Translations under genes and position numbers: made by a program
Shown here: piece by piece, positions 35,131 through 43,943 of the stretch
How the letters are laid out: each line of letters starts with the position of its first letter
How positions within the stretch are numbered: position 1 is the stretch's first letter
Source: an uncultured Lachnospiraceae bacterium
GTDB lineage: Bacteria > Bacillota > Clostridia > Lachnospirales > Lachnospiraceae
NCBI GenBank assembly: GCA_947629865.1
Contig: CANRFJ010000002.1
Location: 124,001 to 188,000 of the forward strand
Length of the DNA: 64,000 bases
Direction of reading: 5' to 3'
Notes under the pieces: model-generated
Databases searched by the model: none
Told to the model about the DNA's origin: nothing
The model's input: only the letters and a program-made list of their open reading frames with translations

Positions 35131-35403
35131 ATGAGAAGAATGGAATTTAAGATGGAGAGGGAGAATCTGGTGCAGGAGGGGGACGAAGTCACCGTGACAG
35201 AGGGGATTTTGCCCAGCGCCTTTTATTATGTGATTAATCCGGCGGTAGCGATGTCCGGCAACTATACGTTTCGGGAGAGGCTGCGCTCCGACCGCGGAAT
35301 CGTCCGCGAGATAAAGGAGAATGAAAAGGGTTTCTATGTAGTGGTTGAATTTGACGAGGACGAGCCGGAGACAGCGGACGCACAGTCCGCAGACAATAAA
35401 TAG
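35131..35403 (+). CDS. Small conserved-looking acidic protein
   Basis: A 90-residue cytosolic protein with strands and turns that suggest a small beta barrel (EGDEVTVTEGILPSAFYYV ... GIVREIKENEKGFYVVVEF) and an acidic Ala/Asp tail. No family was recognised. GGAGGG lies six bases before the ATG at 35131; a GTG at 35113 overlapping the truA stop is the alternative. It sits 17 bases before the aminopeptidase gene in the same orientation. Confidence 0.65.
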   Translation: MRRMEFKMERENLVQEGDEVTVTEGILPSAFYYVINPAVAMSGNYTFRERLRSDRGIVREIKENEKGFYVVVEFDEDEPETADAQSADNK

Positions 35404-35420
35404 AAAGGACGGATTGAACA

Positions 35421-36806
35421 ATGGAACGGAAAAATGTGTGGAATGAATACACCAAAAAGGAATTAAAGGAATTGGAAAAACTGAGCAGGGAGTATCGGGA
35501 ATTTCTGGATGCCGGCAAGACGGAGAGGGAATGTACCGTGCTGGCGGTGCAGATGGCCGAAAAAGCCGGGTATCGCAATCTGAGCGACATAGTGGAGGCG
35601 GGAGAACCTCTCCGCCCGGGCGACAAGGTGTACTCTGTCAATATGAAAAAATCCATTTCCCTGTTTCAGCTGGGACGTCAGCCGATGGAAAAGGGAATGG
35701 CAATCCTCGGAGCCCATATCGATTCGCCCCGCATGGACGTCAAGCAGAATCCCCTGTATGAGGATACGGAGCTGGCCTATCTGGACACGCACTATTACGG
35801 GGGAATCAAGAAATACCAGTGGGTTACGCTTCCCCTTGCGATTCACGGCGTCATTGTAAAAAAGGACGGCGCGGTCGTCGATGTGTGCATTGGCGAGAAG
35901 GAGAGCGAGCCGGTATTCTGCGTCACGGATCTGCTGGTTCATCTGGCGCATGAGCGAATGGAGAAGAAGGCGGACAAGGTCATTGAGGGGGAGGCGTTAG
36001 ATATCCTCTTTGCCAGCCGTCCGCTGAAGGGAGAGGAAAAGGATGCGGTATATCACAATGTCCTGTCCATTCTGAAGGAGAAGTATGATATAGAGGAGGA
36101 GGATTTCCTCTCCGCCGAGCTGGAGATAGTACCGGCGGGGCGCTCCAGGGACTCAGGCATTGACAACAGTATGATTATGGCCTATGGACAGGACGACAGA
36201 GTGTGCGCATTCACTTCGTTGTTAGCCATGCTGGAGGTAGAGGACACGGAATATACGACCTGTTGCCTGTTGGTGGACAAGGAGGAGATTGGGAGCGTGG
36301 GCGCTACCGGAATGCGCTCCCATGTGTTTGCCAATACCGTGGCGGAGGTGATGAACTGCCTGGGACAGTACTCGGAGCTGGCGCTCCGCCGCTGCCTGGC
36401 AAATTCCAAGATGCTCTCATCGGATGTGAGCGCCGCCTTTGATCCCACCTACGCATCGGCATACGAAAAGAAAAATGCCGCCTATTTTGGCCGCGGCATG
36501 GTATTTAATAAATTTACGGGTTCCAGGGGAAAATCGGGGAGCAATGATGCAAATGCCGAATTTATGGCACAGATCCGCGGTATTCTGAAGGAGTCCAAGG
36601 TGGCGTACCAGACGGCGGAACTTGGCAAGGTAGACGTCGGCGGGGGCGGGACAATCGCCTATATCATGGCATTGTACGGCATGGACGTCATCGATTGCGG
36701 CGTGGCTGTCCTGAATATGCACGCGCCATGGGAGATCACAAGCAAAGCCGATATATACGAGACAAAGAAGGGATATGTGGTCTTTTTGAAGAAAATTTTC
36801 GGATAA
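35421..36806 (+). CDS. M18-family aminopeptidase
   Basis: Cytosolic zinc aminopeptidase of the M18 (aspartyl aminopeptidase-like) family. The 461-residue length fits. Metal-ligand motifs are AHIDSPRMD (first His, near residue 95), the central Asp in SGIDNSMIMAYGQDD, VDKEEIGSVG (Glu), and the late MHAPWEI (His). Full-length and without a signal peptide. It lies in a run with truA and the small acidic protein; the exported peptidase gene follows after 27 bases. Confidence 0.93.
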   Translation: MERKNVWNEYTKKELKELEKLSREYREFLDAGKTERECTVLAVQMAEKAGYRNLSDIVEAGEPLRPGDKVYSVNMKKSISLFQLGRQPMEKGMAILGAHIDSPRMDVKQNPLYEDTELAYLDTHYYGGIKKYQWVTLPLAIHGVIVKKDGAVVDVCIGEKESEPVFCVTDLLVHLAHERMEKKADKVIEGEALDILFASRPLKGEEKDAVYHNVLSILKEKYDIEEEDFLSAELEIVPAGRSRDSGIDNSMIMAYGQDDRVCAFTSLLAMLEVEDTEYTTCCLLVDKEEIGSVGATGMRSHVFANTVAEVMNCLGQYSELALRRCLANSKMLSSDVSAAFDPTYASAYEKKNAAYFGRGMVFNKFTGSRGKSGSNDANAEFMAQIRGILKESKVAYQTAELGKVDVGGGGTIAYIMALYGMDVIDCGVAVLNMHAPWEITSKADIYETKKGYVVFLKKIFG

Positions 36807-36833
36807 AATCCAGGATAAAGGACGGATAAGGCG

Positions 36834-38420
36834 ATGCACAAAAGCGGGAAAACATTGGGGGTAAAACGAATAATTCTGCTGGCAGCAGGGTGTCTGCTCA
36901 TACCGGTTTTTTCCCATGTCTGTAACGCCGCGGCGGCAACCGCGGACGATGAGGAATATTTTGATCAGCTGGAGAAGGCGGCGGTATCGGATTCTACGAA
37001 GAAGATCCAGTATCGGCGCGGCAGATATTATACGAAGAAAAACAGTCTGTGGAAGCGGGCCGTCGTGGTCTCTCTCACCGGCGCAAAGGTGACATTTGCC
37101 AAAAAGGGATGGTATACCGTCCGGATTACGATGAAATCCGGACGGAAGAAACTCCTTCACCTGAAACTGAAGAAAAAGACATATGTGATCGCGGCGAATC
37201 AGTCGGTCTCTCAGAAAGAGGGCTTCTATGAACTGATTCCCAAGACCAATACGGCGCAGGCGGCGGGGGCGAAGGAATTTTCCCTCCATGCGGGGAGCCG
37301 TGTGACCGTGGCCACCCGAAGCGGGGCGGCAGGGCAGGTCTGGGAACTGGAGGCGGCGGGGAAAAAGCGCTTCCGTCTGAAAAACGTCAACAGCGGTCTA
37401 TATATGGCGCTGAAGGACATATCCAAAAAGAACACTCGCGTTGTCCAGAAGAAGTATCAGCCGGAGGACAGGGGGCAGCTCTTTCAGGCGGCCAGAACCG
37501 GCGGCTCTTACTTCATAAAATCCGTGGGCAGCGGACGCTATCTTCACACGGACGGAACCGATATCACGACCGGCAAGAGGAAGAATAAAAAGGCGTGGAA
37601 ATATAAGCTGTCAAAAACTGTCCGGCCGGAATCCGGAATGACGGTGGAGGGCGCGACCTGTCCCACCTCGCTTCTGGCGGGTTCTCCCTTCGTGTTGAAG
37701 GGAACCGTGTCCTCCCATTATACGATCGAGACGCTGACCGCTTCCGTCCTGGACGGAGACGGCCGGAGCGTCCTGACAAAAACCGTGTCGCCGGACGCCT
37801 GCACCTACAGCCTGTCCGGTGTGGACGCCGCAATCACGTTTGGCCGCCTGGAGCCGGGGGCTTATACCTACCGCGTCACGGCGACCGATAAGGAGGGCGG
37901 AAGCTTTACCGTCATCAACAGAGCCTTCAGCGTATATACCCAGATTGCGGGGAGCGCCAAAACGCTGTTTTACAACGCCGCTCTCATCAGCCGGATCGGG
38001 CACCAGTCCACGGGAACTGCGCTGGAGAAAAAGGCATGTGCCTCCTATGCGCTGGCCTATTGCAATGCCATTTTGTACGGCACGGCGCCCAGCCCCCACA
38101 CCTACTGGATGGGAGAGGAGACGGTGGACTGCGTGTGGAGCCGGGGCGGATATACCACTTACGCCCATGCCTCGGAGCTGGCGGTGCTTCAGGCGGCCTA
38201 CGGCCAGATCTCAGAGGGGAAGCCCTGTATCCTCCATGTGACGGGAAAAACCAGCCAGCACTGGGTTACTGTCGTCGGATTCAAAAACGTGGACTCCGCC
38301 AATGCACTGAGCGCTGCCAATTTCCTGGCGATCGATCCATGGGACGGCGCGCTGATAACCGTGTCGGACAGGTATCAGGTAAAGTCCACATATCGCCTGG
38401 CCTATAAGAGCCAGCCGTGA
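36834..38420 (+). CDS. Exported protein with ricin-like domain and C39-like cysteine peptidase domain
   Basis: About 528 residues. A signal peptide ends near NAAAATADD. A Lys-rich beta domain (60-125) is followed by a ricin-type beta-trefoil region (about 130-260, with repeated FRLKNVNSGLYMAL and FIKSVGSGRYLHTDG patterns), an Ig-like stretch (about 270-370) and a C-terminal papain/C39-like domain. Its catalytic residues are probably Cys near 401 (KKACASYALAYCN), His near 475 (SQHWVTVVGF) and Asp near 501 (AIDPWDGA). A secreted, carbohydrate-binding peptidase is the likely role. It has no leaderless bacteriocin transporter nearby. Confidence 0.8.
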   Translation: MHKSGKTLGVKRIILLAAGCLLIPVFSHVCNAAAATADDEEYFDQLEKAAVSDSTKKIQYRRGRYYTKKNSLWKRAVVVSLTGAKVTFAKKGWYTVRITMKSGRKKLLHLKLKKKTYVIAANQSVSQKEGFYELIPKTNTAQAAGAKEFSLHAGSRVTVATRSGAAGQVWELEAAGKKRFRLKNVNSGLYMALKDISKKNTRVVQKKYQPEDRGQLFQAARTGGSYFIKSVGSGRYLHTDGTDITTGKRKNKKAWKYKLSKTVRPESGMTVEGATCPTSLLAGSPFVLKGTVSSHYTIETLTASVLDGDGRSVLTKTVSPDACTYSLSGVDAAITFGRLEPGAYTYRVTATDKEGGSFTVINRAFSVYTQIAGSAKTLFYNAALISRIGHQSTGTALEKKACASYALAYCNAILYGTAPSPHTYWMGEETVDCVWSRGGYTTYAHASELAVLQAAYGQISEGKPCILHVTGKTSQHWVTVVGFKNVDSANALSAANFLAIDPWDGALITVSDRYQVKSTYRLAYKSQP

Positions 38421-38511
38421 ATCGCTCCGGAGAAATTCGTCTGAATGGCAATGGACAGGAAGCGAGTCCTGCTCTATAATATAACCGATAGAAATATTTT
38501 TCGGAAAGTTA

Positions 38512-38563
38512 TTGACAAAGATTTCAGGATAGTATAGTATAGGTATATACAGAACATTCGTTC
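38512..38563 (+). promoter_or_regulatory. recA promoter with LexA box
   Basis: TTGACA (38512-38517), a 17-base spacer and TAGTAT (38535-38540). GAACATTCGTTC (38552-38563) fits the Gram-positive LexA operator GAAC-N4-GTTC exactly and lies just downstream of the -10, where a bound repressor would block transcription. A second GTTCGG half-site follows. Confidence 0.88.
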
Positions 38564-38599
38564 GGATATGTTCGGATGAAAGATCAGGAGGATAGTTCG

Positions 38600-39637
38600 A
38601 TGGAAAAGGATCAGAATAAGATAAAAGCGCTGGAGGCAGCGATTGCACAGATTGAGCGGGCATACGGCCAGGGAGCTGTGATGAAACTGGGCGACACGGC
38701 CCATATGCAGGTGGAGACGGTGCCGACCGGCTCTTTGAGCCTGGACATGGCGCTGGGCGTAGGAGGGATTCCCAGGGGACGCATTGTGGAGATATATGGC
38801 CCCGAGTCCAGCGGTAAGACGACGGTTGCCCTCCACATGGTGGCCGAGGTACAGAAGCAGGGGGGGATTGCCGGATTTATAGACGCCGAGCACGCACTGG
38901 ATCCGGTATATGCAAAGAATATCGGCGTCAATATTGACGAACTCTATATTTCACAGCCGGACAGCGGCGAACAGGCGATGGAGATCACCGAGACGATGGT
39001 GCGCTCCGGCGCTGTGGACATAGTCATTGTGGACTCTGTGGCGGCTCTTGTGCCGAAGGCTGAGATAGACGGCGAGATGGGAGACTCGCATGTGGGACTC
39101 CAGGCGAGGCTCATGAGCCAGGCTCTCCGCAAGCTCACCAGTGTCATCAACAAGTCCAACTGCACGGTGATATTTATTAACCAGCTCCGCGAGAAGATCG
39201 GCGTGATGTTTGGCAATCCGGAGACCACGACGGGAGGGCGCGCGCTCAAATTCTATGCCTCCGTCCGTCTGGACGTGCGGAGGATTGAGACTCTCCAGCA
39301 GGCGGGCGAGAAGATTGGGAACAGGGTGAGAGTCAAGGTGGTAAAGAATAAGGTTGCCCCGCCATTCCAGGAGGCGGAGTTTGACATTATGTTCGGCAAG
39401 GGCATATCCAGAGAGGGAGACGTCCTGGATCTGGCCGCCAAATATGATATTATCGTAAAGAGCGGCGCGTGGTATTCCTACAAGGGCGAGCGCATCGGCC
39501 AGGGGCGCGAGAATGCCAAGAAGTATCTGGCCGAGCACCCGGAGATCTTTGAGGAGGCGGAACAGGCAGTGCGCGCAAAGTGCATGACGCCTCCGGCGGG
39601 GGAAGAAACGGCAGAGACATCTGAAAAAGAGGAATAA
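38600..39637 (+). CDS. recA: Recombinase RecA
   Basis: DNA strand exchange and activation of LexA self-cleavage. A 345-residue protein starting [20 protein letters not shown]; Walker [10 protein letters not shown] near residue 67, [10 protein letters not shown], the L1/L2 loop region around [19 protein letters not shown] and the [20 protein letters not shown] segment are all intact. AGGAGG precedes the ATG at 38600; an upstream frame to 38576 is within the leader. recX follows 8 bases after the stop. Confidence 0.99.
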   Translation: MEKDQNKIKALEAAIAQIERAYGQGAVMKLGDTAHMQVETVPTGSLSLDMALGVGGIPRGRIVEIYGPESSGKTTVALHMVAEVQKQGGIAGFIDAEHALDPVYAKNIGVNIDELYISQPDSGEQAMEITETMVRSGAVDIVIVDSVAALVPKAEIDGEMGDSHVGLQARLMSQALRKLTSVINKSNCTVIFINQLREKIGVMFGNPETTTGGRALKFYASVRLDVRRIETLQQAGEKIGNRVRVKVVKNKVAPPFQEAEFDIMFGKGISREGDVLDLAAKYDIIVKSGAWYSYKGERIGQGRENAKKYLAEHPEIFEEAEQAVRAKCMTPPAGEETAETSEKEE

Positions 39638-39645
39638 GAGAAATT

Positions 39646-40173
39646 ATGTGTGAAGCGGAGCGGAAAGAATCGTCGGCGCTGTCTTGTGCCGGCGAGGAGG
39701 AAAAGAAGGCGGCGGCCAAGGCCATGAATCTTTTGCTGCAGCAGGATCGGACGGAGCGGGAATTGCAGGATCGTCTCTACCGGGCGGGATTTTCAGAAAA
39801 GGCGGCCCGCTTTGCCATGGATTACGTCAAGAGTTTCGGCTATATTGATGATTTGCGCTATGCCACAACTTATCTGTCCTGTCAGAAGGGAAGCCGGAGC
39901 CGGAAGGAACTTCGCTGCAAGCTGATAAACAGAGGTGTTTCCCCTGAGATAGTAGAGGAGGCTTTTCTGCGGGAATACGGGGAGGACGACGAACAGGAGG
40001 CTCTCCGCCGCATACTGAAGAAGCGTCTGCGGGGAGCCAGACTGTCAGACATGGACTTTGCCGACCGGAATAAGGTTACGGCTTATCTGGCCCGCAAAGG
40101 CTATGCGCTCCCCGCAATACGCTCTGCCATGCGGGAGCAGGGGGAGTTTGAGGAATCCGAGGAATCCGTATAG
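39646..40173 (+). CDS. recX: Regulatory protein RecX
   Basis: A 175-residue helical protein that modulates RecA filaments. RecX three-helix repeats are visible: LLLQQDRTERELQDRLYRAGF, YIDDLRYATTYL and GSRSRKELRCKLINRGV. The start is ATG, 8 bases after recA, so the two are cotranscribed under the LexA-controlled promoter. The 25-residue Cys-containing N-terminal extension before the repeats is not typical but not remarkable. Confidence 0.9.
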   Translation: MCEAERKESSALSCAGEEEKKAAAKAMNLLLQQDRTERELQDRLYRAGFSEKAARFAMDYVKSFGYIDDLRYATTYLSCQKGSRSRKELRCKLINRGVSPEIVEEAFLREYGEDDEQEALRRILKKRLRGARLSDMDFADRNKVTAYLARKGYALPAIRSAMREQGEFEESEESV

Positions 40174-40198
40174 CAATATCATCATAGGAGAAAACCAG

Positions 40199-40963
40199 AT
40201 GAAATTATTGCCCCAGTGTCCGGAGCATATCCGGGAGGGAGAATTGTATTACTGTCCGATTTTGCAGGCGCAAAGGAGGGGAGGGGAGGAGGAGATTTGC
40301 TCCCTCTGCCCTGCTTTTAATGAGGCCAGAATGGGCTGTTCTGAGTTGCAGAGGGCGTTTATGTTTGCTGCGGAGGCCCACAGGGGGCAGGTGCGCAAGG
40401 GGACGGATATCCCCTATTTGATTCATCTGATTCGCACATGGGATTACACCCGACAGATGAGTGACGACAGGGAAGAACAGATAGCGGCCCTCCTTCACGA
40501 TATACTGGAGGATACCCCTGTGACAGAGGAGGAACTCCGCGTGCGGTTCGGGGACAGGGTTGCCCGTCTGGTGGCAGAGGAGAGCGAGCAGAAACGCTCA
40601 GAACTTCCGCCGGGAGAGACCTGGCAGCTCCGCAAGCGGGAGACCATTGACCGCCTGAGACGGAAGGCGGGAGAGCCGGATGAGGAGTCTGCGATTCGCA
40701 TTGCCCTGGCGGACAAGCTGGCCAATCTCTACTCCATGGCGTATGAGTACCGGATTGTCGGCGACATTCTGTGGAAGAAGTTTAATCAGAAGGATAAGAC
40801 CATGCACGCCTGGTATTACGGTGAGATGGGAAGAATATTCGCCGCGTGTTTTGAGGGCGGGGATTCGGACGGGAGCGCAGGCAGGGAGGCCGACCTGGTG
40901 AGAGAATATCACACATATTACAAGGAGGTTTTTGGAGAAAATGAAATTTCAGTCGGTCAATGA
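40199..40963 (+). CDS. HD-domain protein, (p)ppGpp hydrolase-like (Mesh1/SpoT type)
   Basis: A 254-residue protein. Residues 55-200 match the RelA/SpoT-type HD hydrolase: FAAEAHRGQVRKGTDIPYLIHLIRT (His, RK and second His), AALLHDILEDTPVTEEEL (HD and ED), and ALADKLANLYSM (Asp). All metal and catalytic positions appear intact; no synthetase domain follows, so it would act as a small alarmone hydrolase. A Cys-rich N-terminus (CPEH...YYCPIL...ICSLCPAF) precedes it. AGGAGAA precedes the ATG, 25 bases after recX and without an intervening terminator, placing it in the SOS operon. Confidence 0.82.
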   Translation: MKLLPQCPEHIREGELYYCPILQAQRRGGEEEICSLCPAFNEARMGCSELQRAFMFAAEAHRGQVRKGTDIPYLIHLIRTWDYTRQMSDDREEQIAALLHDILEDTPVTEEELRVRFGDRVARLVAEESEQKRSELPPGETWQLRKRETIDRLRRKAGEPDEESAIRIALADKLANLYSMAYEYRIVGDILWKKFNQKDKTMHAWYYGEMGRIFAACFEGGDSDGSAGREADLVREYHTYYKEVFGENEISVGQ

Positions 40964-41432
40964 GCTGGAGCATTTTTCCTTTGAGGACTCGGAGATACAG
41001 GAATTGCAGGCGGCTCCGGAACAGCTTACCTTCACTCTGAGCGGAGCGCTTGTAAAAGAGGAAAATTCCCAGAACAGCCGGTACCAGGACATGTACTGCG
41101 GCACACTGGTGCTGCAGCTTGAGCATGTGAAGATTGCCCGAATCGTCAAAGAGGGATTTAAGTACTATGACGCAGACGGAAGGCTTTTGCGGGAAGTGCC
41201 GGACGAGGATGTGCCGGAACAGGAAGCGCCTCAGGTGCTTGACCGGTGCAAAAAGGGCAGGATATTTACCACGGTGGAGGACACGGTGGAATCCGGTTAT
41301 GCCTGGGAATTTGGCATTGATGTTCCCAGAGAGGAAGATGAGGAGGAAGTGGACACCTTCTGGCTGTGCCTCCTGTTTGAATCCGCCACTGCCATGTGGG
41401 AGCGCTATTGCTCTCCTGCGGAAAGCAGTTAA
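40941..41432 (+). CDS. Hypothetical acidic protein, last gene of the recA operon
   Basis: About 163 residues, strongly acidic, no signal peptide and no recognised domain. It has alternating strands (QLTFTLSGALVKEEN, GTLVLQLEHVKIARIV) and a Trp-containing C-terminal helix (FWLCLLFESATAMWERY). It overlaps the end of the HD gene by 23 bases. GGAG is close to the ATG at 40941, while a TTG at 40932 sits behind AAGGAGG; either start is possible. A strong terminator follows. Confidence 0.65.
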   Translation: MKFQSVNELEHFSFEDSEIQELQAAPEQLTFTLSGALVKEENSQNSRYQDMYCGTLVLQLEHVKIARIVKEGFKYYDADGRLLREVPDEDVPEQEAPQVLDRCKKGRIFTTVEDTVESGYAWEFGIDVPREEDEEEVDTFWLCLLFESATAMWERYCSPAESS

Positions 41433-41463
41433 AAATCAGATAAATATATGAGATAAAATATGG

Positions 41464-41508
41464 ACATACTTCTATTAAGTAAATGCAAAATAGAAGTATG
41501 TTTTTTTT
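41464..41508 (+). terminator. Strong intrinsic terminator of the recA operon
   Basis: ACATACTTCTATT and AATAGAAGTATGT form a perfect 13-base-pair stem with a 12-base loop, followed by eight T. Confidence 0.92.
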
Positions 41509-41568
41509 GCTTCCGCGGTATGGCTGGCGGGAAGCAGCGTCGGAGAGCATGGTGATACGGAGGTAAAA

Positions 41569-43827
41569 ATGTTAGATAAGATAACCGGACAATTATATAA
41601 AAAGACAGTGGCGCAGTGCAGTGAAAAGGAACTGTATGCCTCGCTCATTCATCTGGTGCGAGAGCGGGCGGGGCGGCGTGAGTCCGGCGGAGGAAAGCGC
41701 AAACTGTATTATATCTCAGCGGAGTTTCTCATCGGCAGACTCCTCTCCAACAACTTAATCAACCTGGGGATTTATGAGGAAATAAAAAACGAGTTGGAGC
41801 AGGCGGGAAAATCTCTGGCCGACTTGGAGGAGATGGAGCCGGAGCCCTCTCTTGGCAACGGCGGACTGGGGCGGCTGGCGGCCTGTTTCCTGGATTCTGT
41901 CGCCACGCTTGGACTGAGAGGAGACGGCATCGGGCTGAACTACCATATGGGCCTGTTCCGTCAGGTGCTTGAAGACCATAAACAGAGAGAACTCCCCGAC
42001 CGCTGGATCGGGGAAGACGGGTGGGAGATCCGCCGTGATAACAGTTATACGGTCAACTTTGGGGACTTCTCTGTGCGCTCCACCCTGTATGACATCGAGG
42101 TGCTCGGCTATGAAAACCGAACCAACCGCCTGCACCTGTTCGATCTGGACTCCGTGGACGACCGCCTGGTAAAGAGAGGCATTTCCTTTGATAAAAGGCG
42201 GATACAGGAAAATCTCACCCTGTTTCTGTATCCGGACGACAGCGACGAGGAGGGGCGGCTGCTGCGGCTGTATCAGCAGTACTTTATGGTGAGCAACGCG
42301 GCCCAGTTTATTCTGGAGGAGGCGGTGGAGGCAGGCTGCACTCTGAAGGATCTGCAGGAGTATGTGATGATCCAGATTAACGACACGCACCCCTCCCTGA
42401 TTATACCGGAGCTCATACGGCTTCTGACGGAGCGCGGAATGAAAATGAAGGAGGCTGTCGCAGTGGTGACAAAATGCTGCGCCTATACCAATCACACCAT
42501 TTTGTCGGAGGCGCTGGAAAAGTGGCCGCTGTCCTACATTAAGGAGGTGGCTCCGGCGCTGGCGCCGGTTCTGGAGGAGTTAGATGCCAGGGTAAAGAAA
42601 AAATATCCCGATAGCGGGACGGCCATTATCGACATGGACAACCGGGTGCACATGGCTCATCTGGCGATCCACTATTGCCGGAAGGTAAACGGTGTCGCCC
42701 GCCTTCACACGGAGATACTAAAGGAGGAAGAACTGAAAGATTTTTATCGGATTTATCCGGAGAAATTCACAAGCAAAACAAACGGAATCACTTTCCGGCG
42801 CTGGCTTCTGCACTGCAACCGTCCCCTGGCAGACTGGATCAGGGGAAAGATCGGGGACAGGTTTATCAAGGATGCGATGGAGCTGAATAATCTTTTGTCC
42901 CTCGCGGGGGATATACAGGCGGGAGAGGAAGTCCGCGCCATCAAGAGGAGGAACAAGGAAGCGCTCGCGGAGTATCTGAAAAGGACGCAGAAACTGGAAC
43001 TGGATCCGGATTCGGTCTTTGACATACAGGCAAAGAGGCTCCATGAGTACAAGCGCCAGCAGCTGAACGCCCTCTTTGCAATCCACAAATACCTGGAGAT
43101 ACGGTCGGGGAAGCGTCCGGACATACCAATCACAATGATTTTCGCAGCCAAAGCGGCGCCGGCCTATACCGTTGCCAGGGACATCATTCACCTGATTTTG
43201 TGTCTCCAGACATTGATTGAGAGAGATGCGGACGTCAGTCCCTGGCTGCGGGTGGTGATGGTGGAGAATTACAATGTCACTGTGGCGGAGAAACTGATAC
43301 CGGCCTGCGACATCTCCGAGCAGATTTCGCTGGCGTCCAGGGAGGCCAGCGGCACGGGGAATATGAAATTTATGCTGAACGGAGCAATCACTCTGGGAAC
43401 GAGAGACGGCGCCAATGTGGAGATTGAAGAACTGGTGGGAGCGGATAACATTTACATTTTTGGGGAGGACAGCGACACTGTGCTGGAGCGCTACAGGGAG
43501 AGATCCTATAGTCCCCTTCCCTATTACAAAAAGAATCCGCAGCTTAAGGAGGCGGTGGATTTTATCATCTCGCCCCGACTGCGTCAGATCGGCGACGCAA
43601 CGGCCCTGAACCGGCTTTATCGGGAGCTGGTGTTCAAAGACTGGTTTATGACCTTTCCGGACTTTTCGGATTATTTACAGACGAAGGAACGGGCCCTGCG
43701 GGATTATCAGGACTCTGCGGGCTGGGCCGAGAAAATGATTATAAATACGGCGAAGGCGGGATATTTCTCCGCCGACCGCACAGTTGCGGAGTACAACAGG
43801 GACATCTGGCATTTACAGGGCGGCTGA
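41569..43827 (+). CDS. glgP: Glycogen/alpha-glucan phosphorylase
   Basis: Releases glucose-1-phosphate from the ends of alpha-1,4-glucans using pyridoxal phosphate. The 752-residue protein has the early [16 protein letters not shown] motif, [23 protein letters not shown] and the cofactor-lysine segment [25 protein letters not shown] (Lys near residue 600). It is somewhat shorter than the roughly 800-residue enzymes but shows no missing motif. A maltodextrin-type ABC importer follows after a separate promoter region, which points to use of imported maltodextrins or stored glycogen. Confidence 0.97.
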   Translation: MLDKITGQLYKKTVAQCSEKELYASLIHLVRERAGRRESGGGKRKLYYISAEFLIGRLLSNNLINLGIYEEIKNELEQAGKSLADLEEMEPEPSLGNGGLGRLAACFLDSVATLGLRGDGIGLNYHMGLFRQVLEDHKQRELPDRWIGEDGWEIRRDNSYTVNFGDFSVRSTLYDIEVLGYENRTNRLHLFDLDSVDDRLVKRGISFDKRRIQENLTLFLYPDDSDEEGRLLRLYQQYFMVSNAAQFILEEAVEAGCTLKDLQEYVMIQINDTHPSLIIPELIRLLTERGMKMKEAVAVVTKCCAYTNHTILSEALEKWPLSYIKEVAPALAPVLEELDARVKKKYPDSGTAIIDMDNRVHMAHLAIHYCRKVNGVARLHTEILKEEELKDFYRIYPEKFTSKTNGITFRRWLLHCNRPLADWIRGKIGDRFIKDAMELNNLLSLAGDIQAGEEVRAIKRRNKEALAEYLKRTQKLELDPDSVFDIQAKRLHEYKRQQLNALFAIHKYLEIRSGKRPDIPITMIFAAKAAPAYTVARDIIHLILCLQTLIERDADVSPWLRVVMVENYNVTVAEKLIPACDISEQISLASREASGTGNMKFMLNGAITLGTRDGANVEIEELVGADNIYIFGEDSDTVLERYRERSYSPLPYYKKNPQLKEAVDFIISPRLRQIGDATALNRLYRELVFKDWFMTFPDFSDYLQTKERALRDYQDSAGWAEKMIINTAKAGYFSADRTVAEYNRDIWHLQGG

Positions 43828-43851
43828 AGGGAGCGTCCGGTTCTTTTGCGG

Positions 43852-43878
43852 GCGGATAATCCGGAATCCGCGTATAAT
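43852..43878 (+). promoter_or_regulatory. Palindromic operator and -10 before the maltodextrin importer
   Basis: CGGATAATCCG (43853-43863) is a perfect 11-base palindrome with odd centre; CGGAATCCG (43862-43870) overlaps it, and GCGGAT/ATCCGC arms span 43852-43871. A perfect TATAAT follows at 43873-43878. The palindromes occupy the -35 region and no good -35 box is present, consistent with regulator-dependent transcription. Confidence 0.5.
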
Positions 43879-43943
43879 ATCCTTTTAATTTAAGAAAACT
43901 AACCACAGGAATCAAATATTTGAATAAAAATGGAGGCGAAAGT

